A stretch of 6,208 nucleotides of DNA from Gemmataceae bacterium (GTDB taxonomy: Bacteria > Planctomycetota > Planctomycetia > Gemmatales > Gemmataceae). Numbering within the stretch: the first letter of the stretch is position 1; each line of letters starts with the position of its first letter. A program made the translations under genes and the position numbers. Where the stretch lies: positions 1-6,208 of the forward strand of contig CANJKY010000246.1 of NCBI GenBank assembly GCA_947474875.1. Direction: 5' to 3'. Positions 1 through 5,676 of the stretch are shown here, piece after piece. The notes beneath the pieces were generated by a model, which did no database searches, was not told the DNA's origin, and saw only the letters and a list, made by a program, of their open reading frames with translations.

Positions 1-194
1 CCCTTGAACCCGGCCAGCGACTGGTACGCGCTGACGAACACGTCCTGCACCACGTCCGCCGCGTCGTCCGGGTTGTCCACCACCCGGTAGGCGACGTTGA
101 ACAGCCGGTCCTGGTACCGCCGCACCAGCTCCTCGAACGCCGCCGATCGCCCGGCGAGTACCTCGGCGATCAGACGGTGGTCGTCCTGGTTCAC
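1..194 (-). CDS. ECF RNA polymerase sigma factor, N-terminal part (runs off left edge)
   Basis: The first 64 codons of a sigma-70 family, extracytoplasmic-function (ECF) sigma factor are present; the rest lies beyond base 1. The peptide starts MNQDDHRLIAEVLAG and continues into an unmistakable sigma region 2: an EELVRRYQDRLFNVAYRVV helix (about residues 21-39), then NPDDAADVVQDVFVSAYQ (41-58), the core-binding and -10-recognition helices shared by RpoE-like ECF factors. Region 4, which reads the -35 element, is not in the window. The start is a GTG at 194; no in-frame ATG lies nearby upstream and no clear Shine-Dalgarno is seen. A promoter of the GGAAC/GTC type lies just upstream, so the gene is probably autoregulated (inference). 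No anti-sigma gene is visible, but one could lie downstream, outside the window. The family assignment is secure; the subgroup and the stress it answers are unknown. Confidence 0.9.
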   Translation of the reverse strand, partial: MNQDDHRLIAEVLAGRSAAFEELVRRYQDRLFNVAYRVVDNPDDAADVVQDVFVSAYQSLAGFK

Positions 195-207
195 GTCGGT
201 CTTAGAA

Positions 208-236
208 TGAGACGAGCCGGCCGGGCGAAAAGTTCC
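208..236 (-). promoter_or_regulatory. Candidate ECF-sigma promoter of the sigma factor gene
   Basis: Read on the minus strand, GGAACTT (236-230) is followed by 16 bases and then GTCTCA (213-208). This matches the known sigma-E type layout (GGAACTT, 15-17 bases, GTC-containing -10). It sits directly before the GTG at 194 of an ECF sigma gene, which would leave a leader of only about 6-9 bases. Autoregulation through such a promoter is common for ECF factors. The match is by eye, and the -35 overlaps the lower stem of the hairpin at 235-276. Confidence 0.5.
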
Positions 237-276
237 CGCCCGCCGCGGAAAACCCGGCGTCCGCGGCGGGTACGGG
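235..276 (-). terminator. Strong GC hairpin after the SIMPL gene, possible terminator
   Basis: CCCGCCGCGG (239-248) and CCGCGGCGGG (261-270) are perfect inverted repeats around a 12-base loop. The stem extends by CCCG (235-238) pairing with CGGG (273-276) across a two-base bulge, giving 14 base pairs. It lies 36 bases past the stop of the SIMPL gene, and on the minus strand a run of four T (231-228) follows three bases after the stem. The T-run is short and offset, so this is a weak intrinsic terminator at best; it may act with Rho or simply insulate the sigma gene. The rest of the 195-312 gap shows no gene. Confidence 0.45.
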
Positions 277-312
277 AAGTATAGACCGGCGAACGGGTTA
301 CGGCGTGGGGAT

Positions 313-981
313 TTACTTCGGCAGGGTCGCGGCGATCACCACCTTCACCCGCACCTTGCGGACCAGTTCGCCGTCTGTGTAGGCCACCGCGTCGTCCGTC
401 GCGGTCGGGGCTTCGCTGCCGTCCGACACCGCCAGGACGGTTCCCGGTTTCAGCCCGGCGCTCGTCGCCAGCAGTTCGGCCTTCTGCACCGCCCGCTTGG
501 TCGCCTTGCCGATGGCCGGGGCGAGGGCCTCGTCCCACCCGTCCTTCTTCTCGAACGCCACCTGCGGGGTGCTCCCCAGCCCGAGCTTCCCGGCCTCCTG
601 CTGCACCTTCGTCACCGTCTCGGCCAACTGCTCCGGACTGACGTCGGCGATGATGACGCGCAACGTGCTGGCGTTCACATAGACCGCTGACCGCGGGCCA
701 GCTCCGTCCACCCGGGCGGCCATCGACTGCTGCGGGGTGACGGTGACGCCTTTCAGCCGCAGCCCCTTCAGGTCGTCCACCGCCCGCTTCACCGCGTCGG
801 CGTGGTCGTCGGCCGAGTTGTCCGCGTTCGCGTTCCGCGTTTCCACCGTCAGGTACACGCGGGCTGAGTCCGGTTTCACCCGCACCAGCTCCGTCGCCTC
901 GGCGGTGACGGTCGGCTGCTGGGCGACAGCGGCGGAGGCGGCGAACAGTGCGACCACGACAACGGCCGAGAGACGGGGCAT
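313..981 (-). CDS. Secreted SIMPL-domain (DUF541) protein
   Basis: A 222-residue protein with a clear N-terminal signal peptide: MPR, a hydrophobic stretch at residues 5-19, and an AVA|QQ cleavage site after residue 20. The mature part follows the SIMPL/DUF541 (YggE-like) plan: it opens with PTVTAEATELVRVKPDSARVY (about 23-43), then repeated charged helices such as NADNSADDHADAVKRAVDDL (52-71), a VTPQQS segment (80-85), a central YVNASTLRVIIADV strand (100-113), and a C-terminal ELVRKVRVKVVIAATL strand (204-219). Family members are exported, often form rings in the periplasm or at the outer membrane, and have been linked to oxidative or envelope stress; the biochemical role is not settled. 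The start is supported by GGAG seven bases before the ATG. It is 30 bases downstream of the 186-aa gene and upstream of the hairpin, so it is probably the last gene of a transcription unit. Length is near the usual 220-250. Confidence 0.85.
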   Translation of the reverse strand: MPRLSAVVVVALFAASAAVAQQPTVTAEATELVRVKPDSARVYLTVETRNANADNSADDHADAVKRAVDDLKGLRLKGVTVTPQQSMAARVDGAGPRSAVYVNASTLRVIIADVSPEQLAETVTKVQQEAGKLGLGSTPQVAFEKKDGWDEALAPAIGKATKRAVQKAELLATSAGLKPGTVLAVSDGSEAPTATDDAVAYTDGELVRKVRVKVVIAATLPK

Positions 982-988
982 GGGTACG

Positions 989-992
989 CTCC
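989..992 (-). promoter_or_regulatory. Ribosome binding site of the SIMPL gene
   Basis: GGAG on the minus strand lies seven bases before the ATG at 981, which fixes the start so that the signal peptide is complete. Confidence 0.6.
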
Positions 993-1011
993 GGGGGTGG
1001 AGTGCGATCGG

Positions 1012-1572
1012 TCACTTCAACGGGGTGTACGACCAGTTCGCGCCGGGGCCGACCCGCAACACGCGGTCGTGCGGAGTGAACAACTCCCAGTCGGCGAGCC
1101 GGGGTAGGTCCGGGTCGGCCTCCGTGATCAGGTCGGACACGTCCGGGCGGATGACAACCCGCGACTGGTCGCTGAACGCCAGGTACAGGCCGAACCCGCC
1201 GGACTCCGGATCGGCGAACGGGCGGACGGCGACCGTGAGCGAGCCGGCGGTGACGGGGGGATGGCTTTCCAGGGCGGACAGGTCGAGGGGTGTGCCGGTC
1301 AGGGTGTCGCTCAGAACCAGGTTCGATCCGGCACCGGGGTCGATCTGCCACACCGACCCGCGAAGGGTGAGGACGAACGACCCGCGGGGCCGCTTCACCT
1401 TCGCCGAGGTCGGTTCACGGAGTTGGCCGAAGTGTAGGGTGAGTTCGTCGCCGTAACTCGGGCGAGCGAACAGGAACGGCTGGCCGACGAGCTGCTGGGC
1501 GAACCCCGCCAACCCGTCGAGGTCGCCAGCGGCTGACTCCCGCACCTCCCGCAGATCGACCGTGCCGGCCAT
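1012..1572 (-). CDS. Uncharacterised protein, about 186 aa
   Basis: I do not recognise a named family. The chosen start is the ATG at 1572: GGGAG (1584-1580) stands seven bases before it, whereas the in-frame GTG at 1578 (two residues longer, overlapping the upstream stop as GTGA) is only one base from that site. The protein has no signal peptide or membrane segment and looks cytosolic. After a charged helical N-terminus (about 1-30) it appears mostly beta: alternating strands such as GDELTLHFG (41-49), GSFVLTLRGSVWQI (64-77), SLTVAVRPFA (111-120) and FGLYLAFSDQSRVVIRPD (127-144). It ends in a distinctive WELFTPHDRVLRVGPGANWSY block (162-182), which looks like a conserved motif that might bind a ligand or partner. 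The gene begins two bases after the stop of the 64-aa gene, so the two are probably translated together. An immunity-type or small-ligand role is possible but unsupported. Confidence 0.75.
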   Translation of the reverse strand: MAGTVDLREVRESAAGDLDGLAGFAQQLVGQPFLFARPSYGDELTLHFGQLREPTSAKVKRPRGSFVLTLRGSVWQIDPGAGSNLVLSDTLTGTPLDLSALESHPPVTAGSLTVAVRPFADPESGGFGLYLAFSDQSRVVIRPDVSDLITEADPDLPRLADWELFTPHDRVLRVGPGANWSYTPLK

Positions 1573-1574
1573 AC

Positions 1575-1769
1575 TCACTCTCCCAGGAACTCGCGGGCCT
1601 TCGTCCGCAGCTCATCCATCGTGAAGTCGCCCCGCGCGTTCGCCGTGCCGCGGTCGCCGGACTCCTTGCACTCATGCAGGAAGTCGCGGAACTCCAGTTC
1701 CGTCTCGGCGTCCAAGTCGAACTCGCGGCAAACGGCATCCACCTGCTTCAGGTCCCGCTTCCGGCCCAT
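1575..1769 (-). CDS. Small uncharacterised charged protein, 64 aa
   Basis: A short, highly charged, mostly helical protein starting MGRKRDLKQVDAVCREFDL. From memory, the pattern (GRKRDLKQ, then an FRDFLHECKESGDRGT segment at 28-42, then RGDFTMDELRTKAREFLG at 46-63) recurs in small planctomycete and cyanobacterial proteins and at the C-termini of some large RHS-like proteins; this could not be checked and no function is established. There is no signal peptide or membrane segment. It starts 22 bases after the sdaA stop with only a weak GGGG-type ribosome site, and ends two bases before the start of the 186-aa gene. Its last codons carry that gene's ribosome binding site, a tight arrangement that suggests the two proteins are made in fixed proportion or act together. 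Coding is supported by that packing and by its unbroken, non-shadow composition. Confidence 0.7.
   Translation of the reverse strand: MGRKRDLKQVDAVCREFDLDAETELEFRDFLHECKESGDRGTANARGDFTMDELRTKAREFLGE
1580..1584 (-). promoter_or_regulatory. Ribosome binding site that decides the start of the 186-aa gene
   Basis: GGGAG on the minus strand lies within the last codons of the 64-aa gene. It is seven bases from the ATG at 1572 but one base from the GTG at 1578, so the ATG is the better start. Confidence 0.55.
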
Positions 1770-1791
1770 GCATGATACCCCATAAGCCGGA

Positions 1792-3156
1792 TTAACACTC
1801 CACCACGTTCACCGCCAGGCCGCCGAGGGACGTCTCCTTGTACTTCGCCTGCATGTCCACGCCGGTTTGACGCATCGTCTCGATCACCTTGTCCAGGCTG
1901 ACGCGGTGGGTGCCGTCGCCGTGCAGCACCGCCAGCCGGGCGGCGTTGATCGCCTTCACCGCCCCCATCGTGTTCCGCTCGATGCACGGCACCTGCACCA
2001 GCCCCTTGATCGGGTCGCACGTCAGCCCCAGGTTGTGCTCCATGCCGATCTCGGCGGCGTTCTCGATCTGCTCGTTCGTCCCGCCCATCACCGCCGCCAG
2101 CCCGCCCGCCGCCATGCTGCACGCCACCCCCACTTCCCCCTGACAGCCCATCTCGGCCGCACTCAGGCTGGCGTTCCGCTTGTACAGCATGCCGATGGCG
2201 GCGGCGGTGAGCAGGAACGTGCGAATCCCTTGTGGGTTCGCCCCCGGCACGAACCGCACGTAGTACGCCAGCACCGCCGGGATCACCCCGGCCGCGCCGT
2301 TGGTCGGGGCGGTCACCACCCGCCCGCCGGCCGCGTTCTCCTCGTTCACTGCCAGCGCGAACAAGCTCACCCAGTCCATCATCGACATCGGGTCGAACGG
2401 CCCGACCTTCTGCAAGTCGCGGAGCATTCGCGGCGCGCGGCGTTGCACGTCCAGCCCGCCGGGCAGGGTGCCCTCGGTGCGGCAGCCGCGGTCGATGCAG
2501 TCGTTCATCACCGCCCAGATGCGGTCCACCCCGGCGTGAACCTCGGCGAGCGGGCGGCGGGCGACCTCGTTGTCGAGCAGGATGTCGGCGATGGACTTGC
2601 CGGTGCGGTGGCCGATGTCGAGCAAATCCTGCCCGCTACAGAACTCGTGAACGACCGTGGCCGTCGTCGTCCCGCCCGCCTGCTCGCCGTCCTTCACCAC
2701 GAACCCGCCGCCGACGGAGTACCACTGCTCCTTCAGCACCTCCGCCCCGGCCTCGTCGGACGCGGTAAACCGGATGCCGTTCGGGTGGAACGGCAGGCTT
2801 TCTTTCATGTGGAACAGCAGGTCAGCGGATTCGGTGAACGGGATTTCGCGGGTGCCGCCCAACCGCAGCCGGTTCTTGCCGCGGATGCGGTCGACGATCA
2901 CGTCCACCGTGTCCGGGTCGATCTCGTCCGGCTTCTCTCCCGAGAGGCCGAGCAGGATGGCTTTGTCCGTGGCGTGCCCGTGGCCGGTGAGCGCGAGCGA
3001 GCCGTACAGGTCGGTCTTCACCCGGCCGGCTTTCTCGAACAGGCCCTTCGCCCGCAGGGAATCGACGAACCGCACCGCCGCCCACATCGGGCCGACGGTG
3101 TGCGAACTGCTCGGCCCGATGCCGATCTTGAACAGGTCGAAGACGGACAGGTTCAT
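1792..3156 (-). CDS. sdaA: L-serine ammonia-lyase (L-serine dehydratase), iron-sulfur type
   Basis: Converts L-serine to pyruvate and ammonia in the cytosol using an oxygen-sensitive [4Fe-4S] cluster rather than PLP. The 454-residue single chain joins the beta domain (about 1-160, starting with the family signature FKIGIGPSSSHTVGPM at 9-24) to the alpha domain (about 190-450). Cluster ligands are visible as Cys338 (in MGCQGEVG), Cys380 (TCDP) and Cys391 (VPCIERN); their 42- and 11-residue spacing equals that of Cys343/385/396 in the Legionella enzyme. The chain ends in Cys454, matching the C-terminal cysteine that occupies the fourth iron in that enzyme. Other hallmarks are APTNGAAGVIPAVL (283-296) and MGGTNEQIENAAEIGMEHNLGL (357-378). 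Length equals E. coli SdaA. The ATG at 3156 has only a weak GGTG eight bases upstream. It lies 29 bases after the GNAT toxin gene, so readthrough from the toxin-antitoxin promoter is possible; no dedicated promoter is evident. Confidence 0.97.
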   Translation of the reverse strand: MNLSVFDLFKIGIGPSSSHTVGPMWAAVRFVDSLRAKGLFEKAGRVKTDLYGSLALTGHGHATDKAILLGLSGEKPDEIDPDTVDVIVDRIRGKNRLRLGGTREIPFTESADLLFHMKESLPFHPNGIRFTASDEAGAEVLKEQWYSVGGGFVVKDGEQAGGTTTATVVHEFCSGQDLLDIGHRTGKSIADILLDNEVARRPLAEVHAGVDRIWAVMNDCIDRGCRTEGTLPGGLDVQRRAPRMLRDLQKVGPFDPMSMMDWVSLFALAVNEENAAGGRVVTAPTNGAAGVIPAVLAYYVRFVPGANPQGIRTFLLTAAAIGMLYKRNASLSAAEMGCQGEVGVACSMAAGGLAAVMGGTNEQIENAAEIGMEHNLGLTCDPIKGLVQVPCIERNTMGAVKAINAARLAVLHGDGTHRVSLDKVIETMRQTGVDMQAKYKETSLGGLAVNVVEC

Positions 3157-3185
3157 GAGGAATTCACCGCGGGGTGGCCGGGGCG

Positions 3186-3713
3186 TCAGCCTGACGGCGC
3201 TGGATCGAGTGGCGGGATGAGCCGCAGGATGGTCTGAACAGGGATGATCAGGTGCTGTGGCTGGTCAGGCAGGGGTTGGAACTGGTGATGCCGATAAAAC
3301 GCGGCGGCCGAGTCGTCAAGGGCATGAACGTGAACGGCGTGAACGCCGACGGCGTCACCGAGCAACAGTACCCGCCGGAACGCATCCGTGACCAGGTCAC
3401 CGCCGAGACCTTTCCCGCGGGCGGACACGTCCACCGCGAGCCTCGCCAGCAGAACGGCCGGCACGTCGTGAAACGGGAGTTTCTTGCTCAACTCCGGCGG
3501 GAACTCGTCGAACGGGATCGAATCGGCGGCGAGGGTGTAGTAGCCGAGTACGGTCGCCTCGCCCTTCCGGGTGACGACATAGGTGCGGCTGACCCGCTTC
3601 CGGGCGTGCTGGCCGGCCTGGGTGCGGAGGAAGTTGTCGAGCGATGGCACGCCACAGGTGAACCCGCTGCGATCGTGCCCGTCTCCCAGCACGGCGATAT
3701 GGAACTCACCCAT
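3186..3713 (-). CDS. GNAT acetyltransferase toxin of a type II toxin-antitoxin system (TacT/AtaT-like)
   Basis: A 175-residue GNAT-fold protein. Known relatives (TacT, AtaT, KacT, ItaT) block translation by acetylating the amino group of charged tRNAs; that activity is inferred here. Features in order: the family N-terminal signature FTCGVPSLDNFLR (18-30), a helix with QAGQHARKRVSRTYVV (32-47), the GYYTLAADSI strand (58-67), the core LLARLAVDVSARGKGLGGDLV (88-108) containing the acetyl-CoA pyrophosphate loop RGKGLGG (99-105), and VHALDDSAAAFYRHHQFQPLP (129-149), where Tyr140 corresponds to the catalytic tyrosine of TacT (also Tyr140). It ends with the usual strand LIIPVQTI (155-162) and a short proline-rich tail. 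The ATG at 3713 has AAGGAG four bases upstream and overlaps the antitoxin stop by eight bases (ATGGGTGA), which implies coupled translation. All key residues are present, so it is probably active. A non-toxin acetyltransferase is the less likely alternative. Confidence 0.9.
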   Translation of the reverse strand: MGEFHIAVLGDGHDRSGFTCGVPSLDNFLRTQAGQHARKRVSRTYVVTRKGEATVLGYYTLAADSIPFDEFPPELSKKLPFHDVPAVLLARLAVDVSARGKGLGGDLVTDAFRRVLLLGDAVGVHAVHVHALDDSAAAFYRHHQFQPLPDQPQHLIIPVQTILRLIPPLDPAPSG

Positions 3714-3975
3714 ACCGCTCCTTGTATCGGGCGAAAGCCCGCTTCAGCACGTCGTTCGGTTCCGGCGGGTTGTCCAGCAGGTGCAACAGGAAGTCCCGGT
3801 CGGTGTTGGATAGCGGTTGCAGCGGGGGCACGTCATCCCCTGCCTCCGCACGTCGGATGACCACTTCATCTTCCCCGACCGTTTCCACCGTGACAGTACT
3901 GTTGGCGAATCGGTCCGGCAGTTGCACGCGGGCGGTGGCGTCCACGGTCAGGCGTTCGGGTGCTACGGCGGCCAT
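3706..3975 (-). CDS. Antitoxin partner of the GNAT toxin, AbrB-like N-terminus with DUF1778-like tail
   Basis: An 89-residue acidic protein placed exactly where the antitoxin of a GNAT system belongs: first gene, overlapping the toxin by eight bases. The usual partner (TacA/AtaR, DUF1778) has a ribbon-helix-helix DNA-binding N-terminus. Here residues 8-42 (ERLTVDATARVQLP, then STVTVETVGEDEVVIRRA) read instead as short beta strands resembling an AbrB/SpoVT or MraZ-like swapped-hairpin fold, and no RHH strand-helix-helix is evident. The C-terminus (residues 54-89) keeps the toxin-neutralising pattern of DUF1778 antitoxins: PLSNTDRDFLLHLLDNPPEPN followed by a basic helix to the end. The expected role is to bind and block the toxin's acetyl-CoA site and to repress its own promoter. 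AGGGAG lies four bases before the ATG at 3975, supporting this start. The pairing is well supported; the N-terminal fold is inferred from pattern only. Confidence 0.8.
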   Translation of the reverse strand: MAAVAPERLTVDATARVQLPDRFANSTVTVETVGEDEVVIRRAEAGDDVPPLQPLSNTDRDFLLHLLDNPPEPNDVLKRAFARYKERYG

Positions 3976-3979
3976 CGTT

Positions 3980-3985
3980 CTCCCT
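3980..3985 (-). promoter_or_regulatory. Ribosome binding site of the antitoxin gene
   Basis: AGGGAG on the minus strand, four bases before the ATG at 3975. It falls within the short leader predicted from the promoter immediately upstream. Confidence 0.5.
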
Positions 3986-3998
3986 CTTAGTTGGATGT

Positions 3999-4027
3999 AT
4001 CTTACCCTGCCGCAGACCGGGCCTCAA
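3999..4027 (-). promoter_or_regulatory. Candidate sigma-70-type promoter of the toxin-antitoxin operon
   Basis: On the minus strand, TTGAGG (4027-4022) is followed by exactly 17 bases and TAAGAT (4004-3999). Each hexamer matches the housekeeping consensus at four of six positions, and the spacing is ideal. Transcription would begin near 3992, giving a leader of about 17 bases that contains the ribosome site. The -35 begins two bases past the stop codon of the oxidoreductase gene. TAAGA occurs twice in the same orientation (4004-4000 and 3989-3985), 15 bases apart, and could be part of an operator for the antitoxin. Planctomycete promoter consensus is poorly defined, so this is a moderate call. 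Confidence 0.45.
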
Positions 4028-4028
4028 G

Positions 4029-5606
4029 CTACCCCTTCAGCATCACCTTGGCCGCGTTCAGGCCGGCGGCGCCCATCACCCCGCCGCCGGGGTGAGCCGC
4101 CGCCCCGCACAGGTACAGCCCGCGGATGGGGGTGCGGTAGTTGGCGTATCCGGCCCCCGGCCGCAGGCTGAACATGCTGCTCAGGCTCATGCTCCCCTGC
4201 ATGATGTTCCCGCCGGTAATGCCCCACAGCCGCTCCATGTCCGGCGGCGGGATGACTTGGCGGTGCAGCACGCTGGCTTTAAAGTTCGGGGCGTACTCGT
4301 TCAGGATGTCGAAGCAGCGGTCGGCGAACTTGTCCTTCTCCGCGTCCCACGTCGTCCCTTTCAGGTGGTACGGGGCGTACTGCACGAACATGCTCAGGAT
4401 GTGCTGCCCCGGCGGGGCGAGGGACGAGTCCAGGGCCGTCGCCATCGTGCATTCGAGCATCGGGTTCGCGGCCGGCTTGCCGTACTTAGCGTCGTCGTAG
4501 GCCCGCTCGATGTACTCCATGCTCGGGCAGATGTGCATGGTGCCGTGGTGCTGCGGGCCGATGCCGCTCCCCGGCAGGCACTTGAACCGCGGTGGTTCGC
4601 TGAGGGCCACGTTGATCTTCACCGTCGCCGACGAGTAGTCGATCCGCTTGACCGCCGCCTTGAACTCGTCCGGCAGGTCGCGGGGGTTGAGCAGTTTCAG
4701 GAAGGTGACGTTCGCGTCGGCACAGCTCGCCACCATGTTGGCGGTGAACTCCTTGCCGTCCGCCAGCGCCACACCGGTGACGCGACCGTCCGTCACCAGA
4801 ATGCGTTCGACCGGCGAGTCGGTCCGAACCTCGGCCCCGTAACTCTTCGCGGCGGCGGCAATACTGTGCGAGATCATCCCCATCCCGCCCCGCACGTACC
4901 CCCACACCCCCCGCACGCCGTTGCACTCGCCCATCACATGGTGGAACAGCACGTAGGCCGTGCCGGGGTGGCTCGGCGGGGCGAACGCGCCGATGACGGC
5001 ATCGGTGGCGATCGTCGCCTTCAGTACGTCCGACTCGAACCAGCGATCCAGGATCGGCGTGGCCGCGCCGGTGAGGATTTCGATCGCCTCGGTGCCGACC
5101 GCCCGGCCGAGCTTGCGGAACTTCAGCCCGAGTTGGCCGAGCTTCCACAGGTCGCCGAGGCCACCCCACGGGTCGGGTGGCACCTGCGTCAGCAGCGGTT
5201 CGAGGAAATCCGCCACCTGCGTCAGCATCGCCTCGTACTTCGGGTAGTTCTCGGCGTCGCGGAGGCTGAACTTGGCGATCTCCTTGAACGTCTGCTCCTT
5301 GTCCGGCCCCATGAGTAGCGACCGGCCGTCGGGCAGCGGGGTGAAGCTGCTCGGGCTGCGGGGGATCATCTCGAACCCGTGCTTCTTCAGCTCCAGGTCC
5401 CGGATGATCTCCGGCCGCAGCAGGCTGTTCACATACGACGCCGTGCTGACCTTGAACCCCGGCCACACCTCCTCCGTGACGCAGCACCCGCCGATCACCT
5501 CGCGGCGTTCGAGGACGAGCACCTTCTTGCCCGCCTTGGCGAGATAGGCAGCAGTGACCAGGCCGTTGTGCCCGGCCCCTATGATGACGACGTCGTAGTG
5601 CGGCAT
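4029..5606 (-). CDS. FAD-dependent oxidoreductase, PYROXD2/phytoene-desaturase-like (COG1233)
   Basis: A 525-residue flavoprotein. The N-terminus carries the dinucleotide-binding fold: DVVIIGAGHNG (5-15, GxGxxG) with the ribose-binding acidic Glu33 in VLERREVIGG (31-40). The C-terminus has the matching FAD signature GLYLCGAAAHPGGGVMGAAG (about 496-515). The middle (EYIERAYDDAKYG, PMLECTMATALDSSLAPPG, FVQYAPY) resembles the PYROXD2 branch of the phytoene-desaturase superfamily more than true CrtI. No phytoene synthase or other carotenoid gene is nearby, so a carotenoid function should not be assumed; the substrate is unknown. The start is the ATG at 5606, with GGGAG eight bases upstream and the FAD motif beginning at once; an open extension to 5786 is rejected because it runs through the divergent dps coding region. 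It is transcribed away from dps across a 70-base gap. No signal peptide or transmembrane helix apart from the Rossmann strand is seen. Confidence 0.88.
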   Translation of the reverse strand: MPHYDVVIIGAGHNGLVTAAYLAKAGKKVLVLERREVIGGCCVTEEVWPGFKVSTASYVNSLLRPEIIRDLELKKHGFEMIPRSPSSFTPLPDGRSLLMGPDKEQTFKEIAKFSLRDAENYPKYEAMLTQVADFLEPLLTQVPPDPWGGLGDLWKLGQLGLKFRKLGRAVGTEAIEILTGAATPILDRWFESDVLKATIATDAVIGAFAPPSHPGTAYVLFHHVMGECNGVRGVWGYVRGGMGMISHSIAAAAKSYGAEVRTDSPVERILVTDGRVTGVALADGKEFTANMVASCADANVTFLKLLNPRDLPDEFKAAVKRIDYSSATVKINVALSEPPRFKCLPGSGIGPQHHGTMHICPSMEYIERAYDDAKYGKPAANPMLECTMATALDSSLAPPGQHILSMFVQYAPYHLKGTTWDAEKDKFADRCFDILNEYAPNFKASVLHRQVIPPPDMERLWGITGGNIMQGSMSLSSMFSLRPGAGYANYRTPIRGLYLCGAAAHPGGGVMGAAGLNAAKVMLKG

Positions 5607-5676
5607 GGCAGTTGCTCCCGTGGACACACACGGTACGAACCCGTTCCCCCATCCGCCATTCAACAGGAGTATCCCC
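5607..5676. promoter_or_regulatory. Divergent intergenic region between the oxidoreductase and dps genes
   Basis: This 70-base gap must hold the promoters of two divergent genes. I see no convincing -35/-10 pair on either strand. It carries a short inverted repeat, CCGTG (5618-5622) and CACGG (5629-5633) around six bases, which could be a regulator site or chance. The oxidoreductase ribosome site GGGAG (minus, 5619-5615) overlaps this repeat. Confidence 0.4.
5665..5669 (+). promoter_or_regulatory. Ribosome binding site that decides the dps start
   Basis: AGGAG lies seven bases before the GTG at 5677. It selects this GTG over the upstream in-frame ATG at 5605, which has no comparable site and would add 24 residues unlike Dps. 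Confidence 0.75.

Noticed and set aside
191..1351. Long minus-strand open frame of 386 codons across the SIMPL and 186-aa genes
   Set aside because: Composition is dominated by Arg, Gly and Pro, with no domain; it is a frame shadow of the two real genes and ends inside the sigma gene start.
3184..3196. CGTCAG-C-CTGACG palindrome at the end of the toxin gene as a terminator
   Set aside because: Only one base lies between the arms, so no stable RNA hairpin forms as written, and no T-run follows; it overlaps the stop codon and is probably chance.
1867..3237. Plus-strand open frame of 456 codons opposite sdaA
   Set aside because: Antisense shadow rich in His, Arg and Val with no recognisable domain; sdaA on the other strand is certain.
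3960..5318. Plus-strand open frame of 452 codons opposite the FAD oxidoreductase
   Set aside because: Antisense shadow from GC-rich codon bias; no domain, and it overlaps the toxin-antitoxin promoter region.
4029..5606. Calling the oxidoreductase a true phytoene desaturase of a carotenoid cluster
   Set aside because: No phytoene synthase, cyclase or glycosyltransferase is nearby, and the internal motifs fit the PYROXD2 branch better.
5605..5676. N-terminal extension of Dps by 24 residues from the ATG at 5605
   Set aside because: The GTG at 5677 has an ideal AGGAG, gives a typical Dps length, and the extension overlaps the start of the divergent gene.
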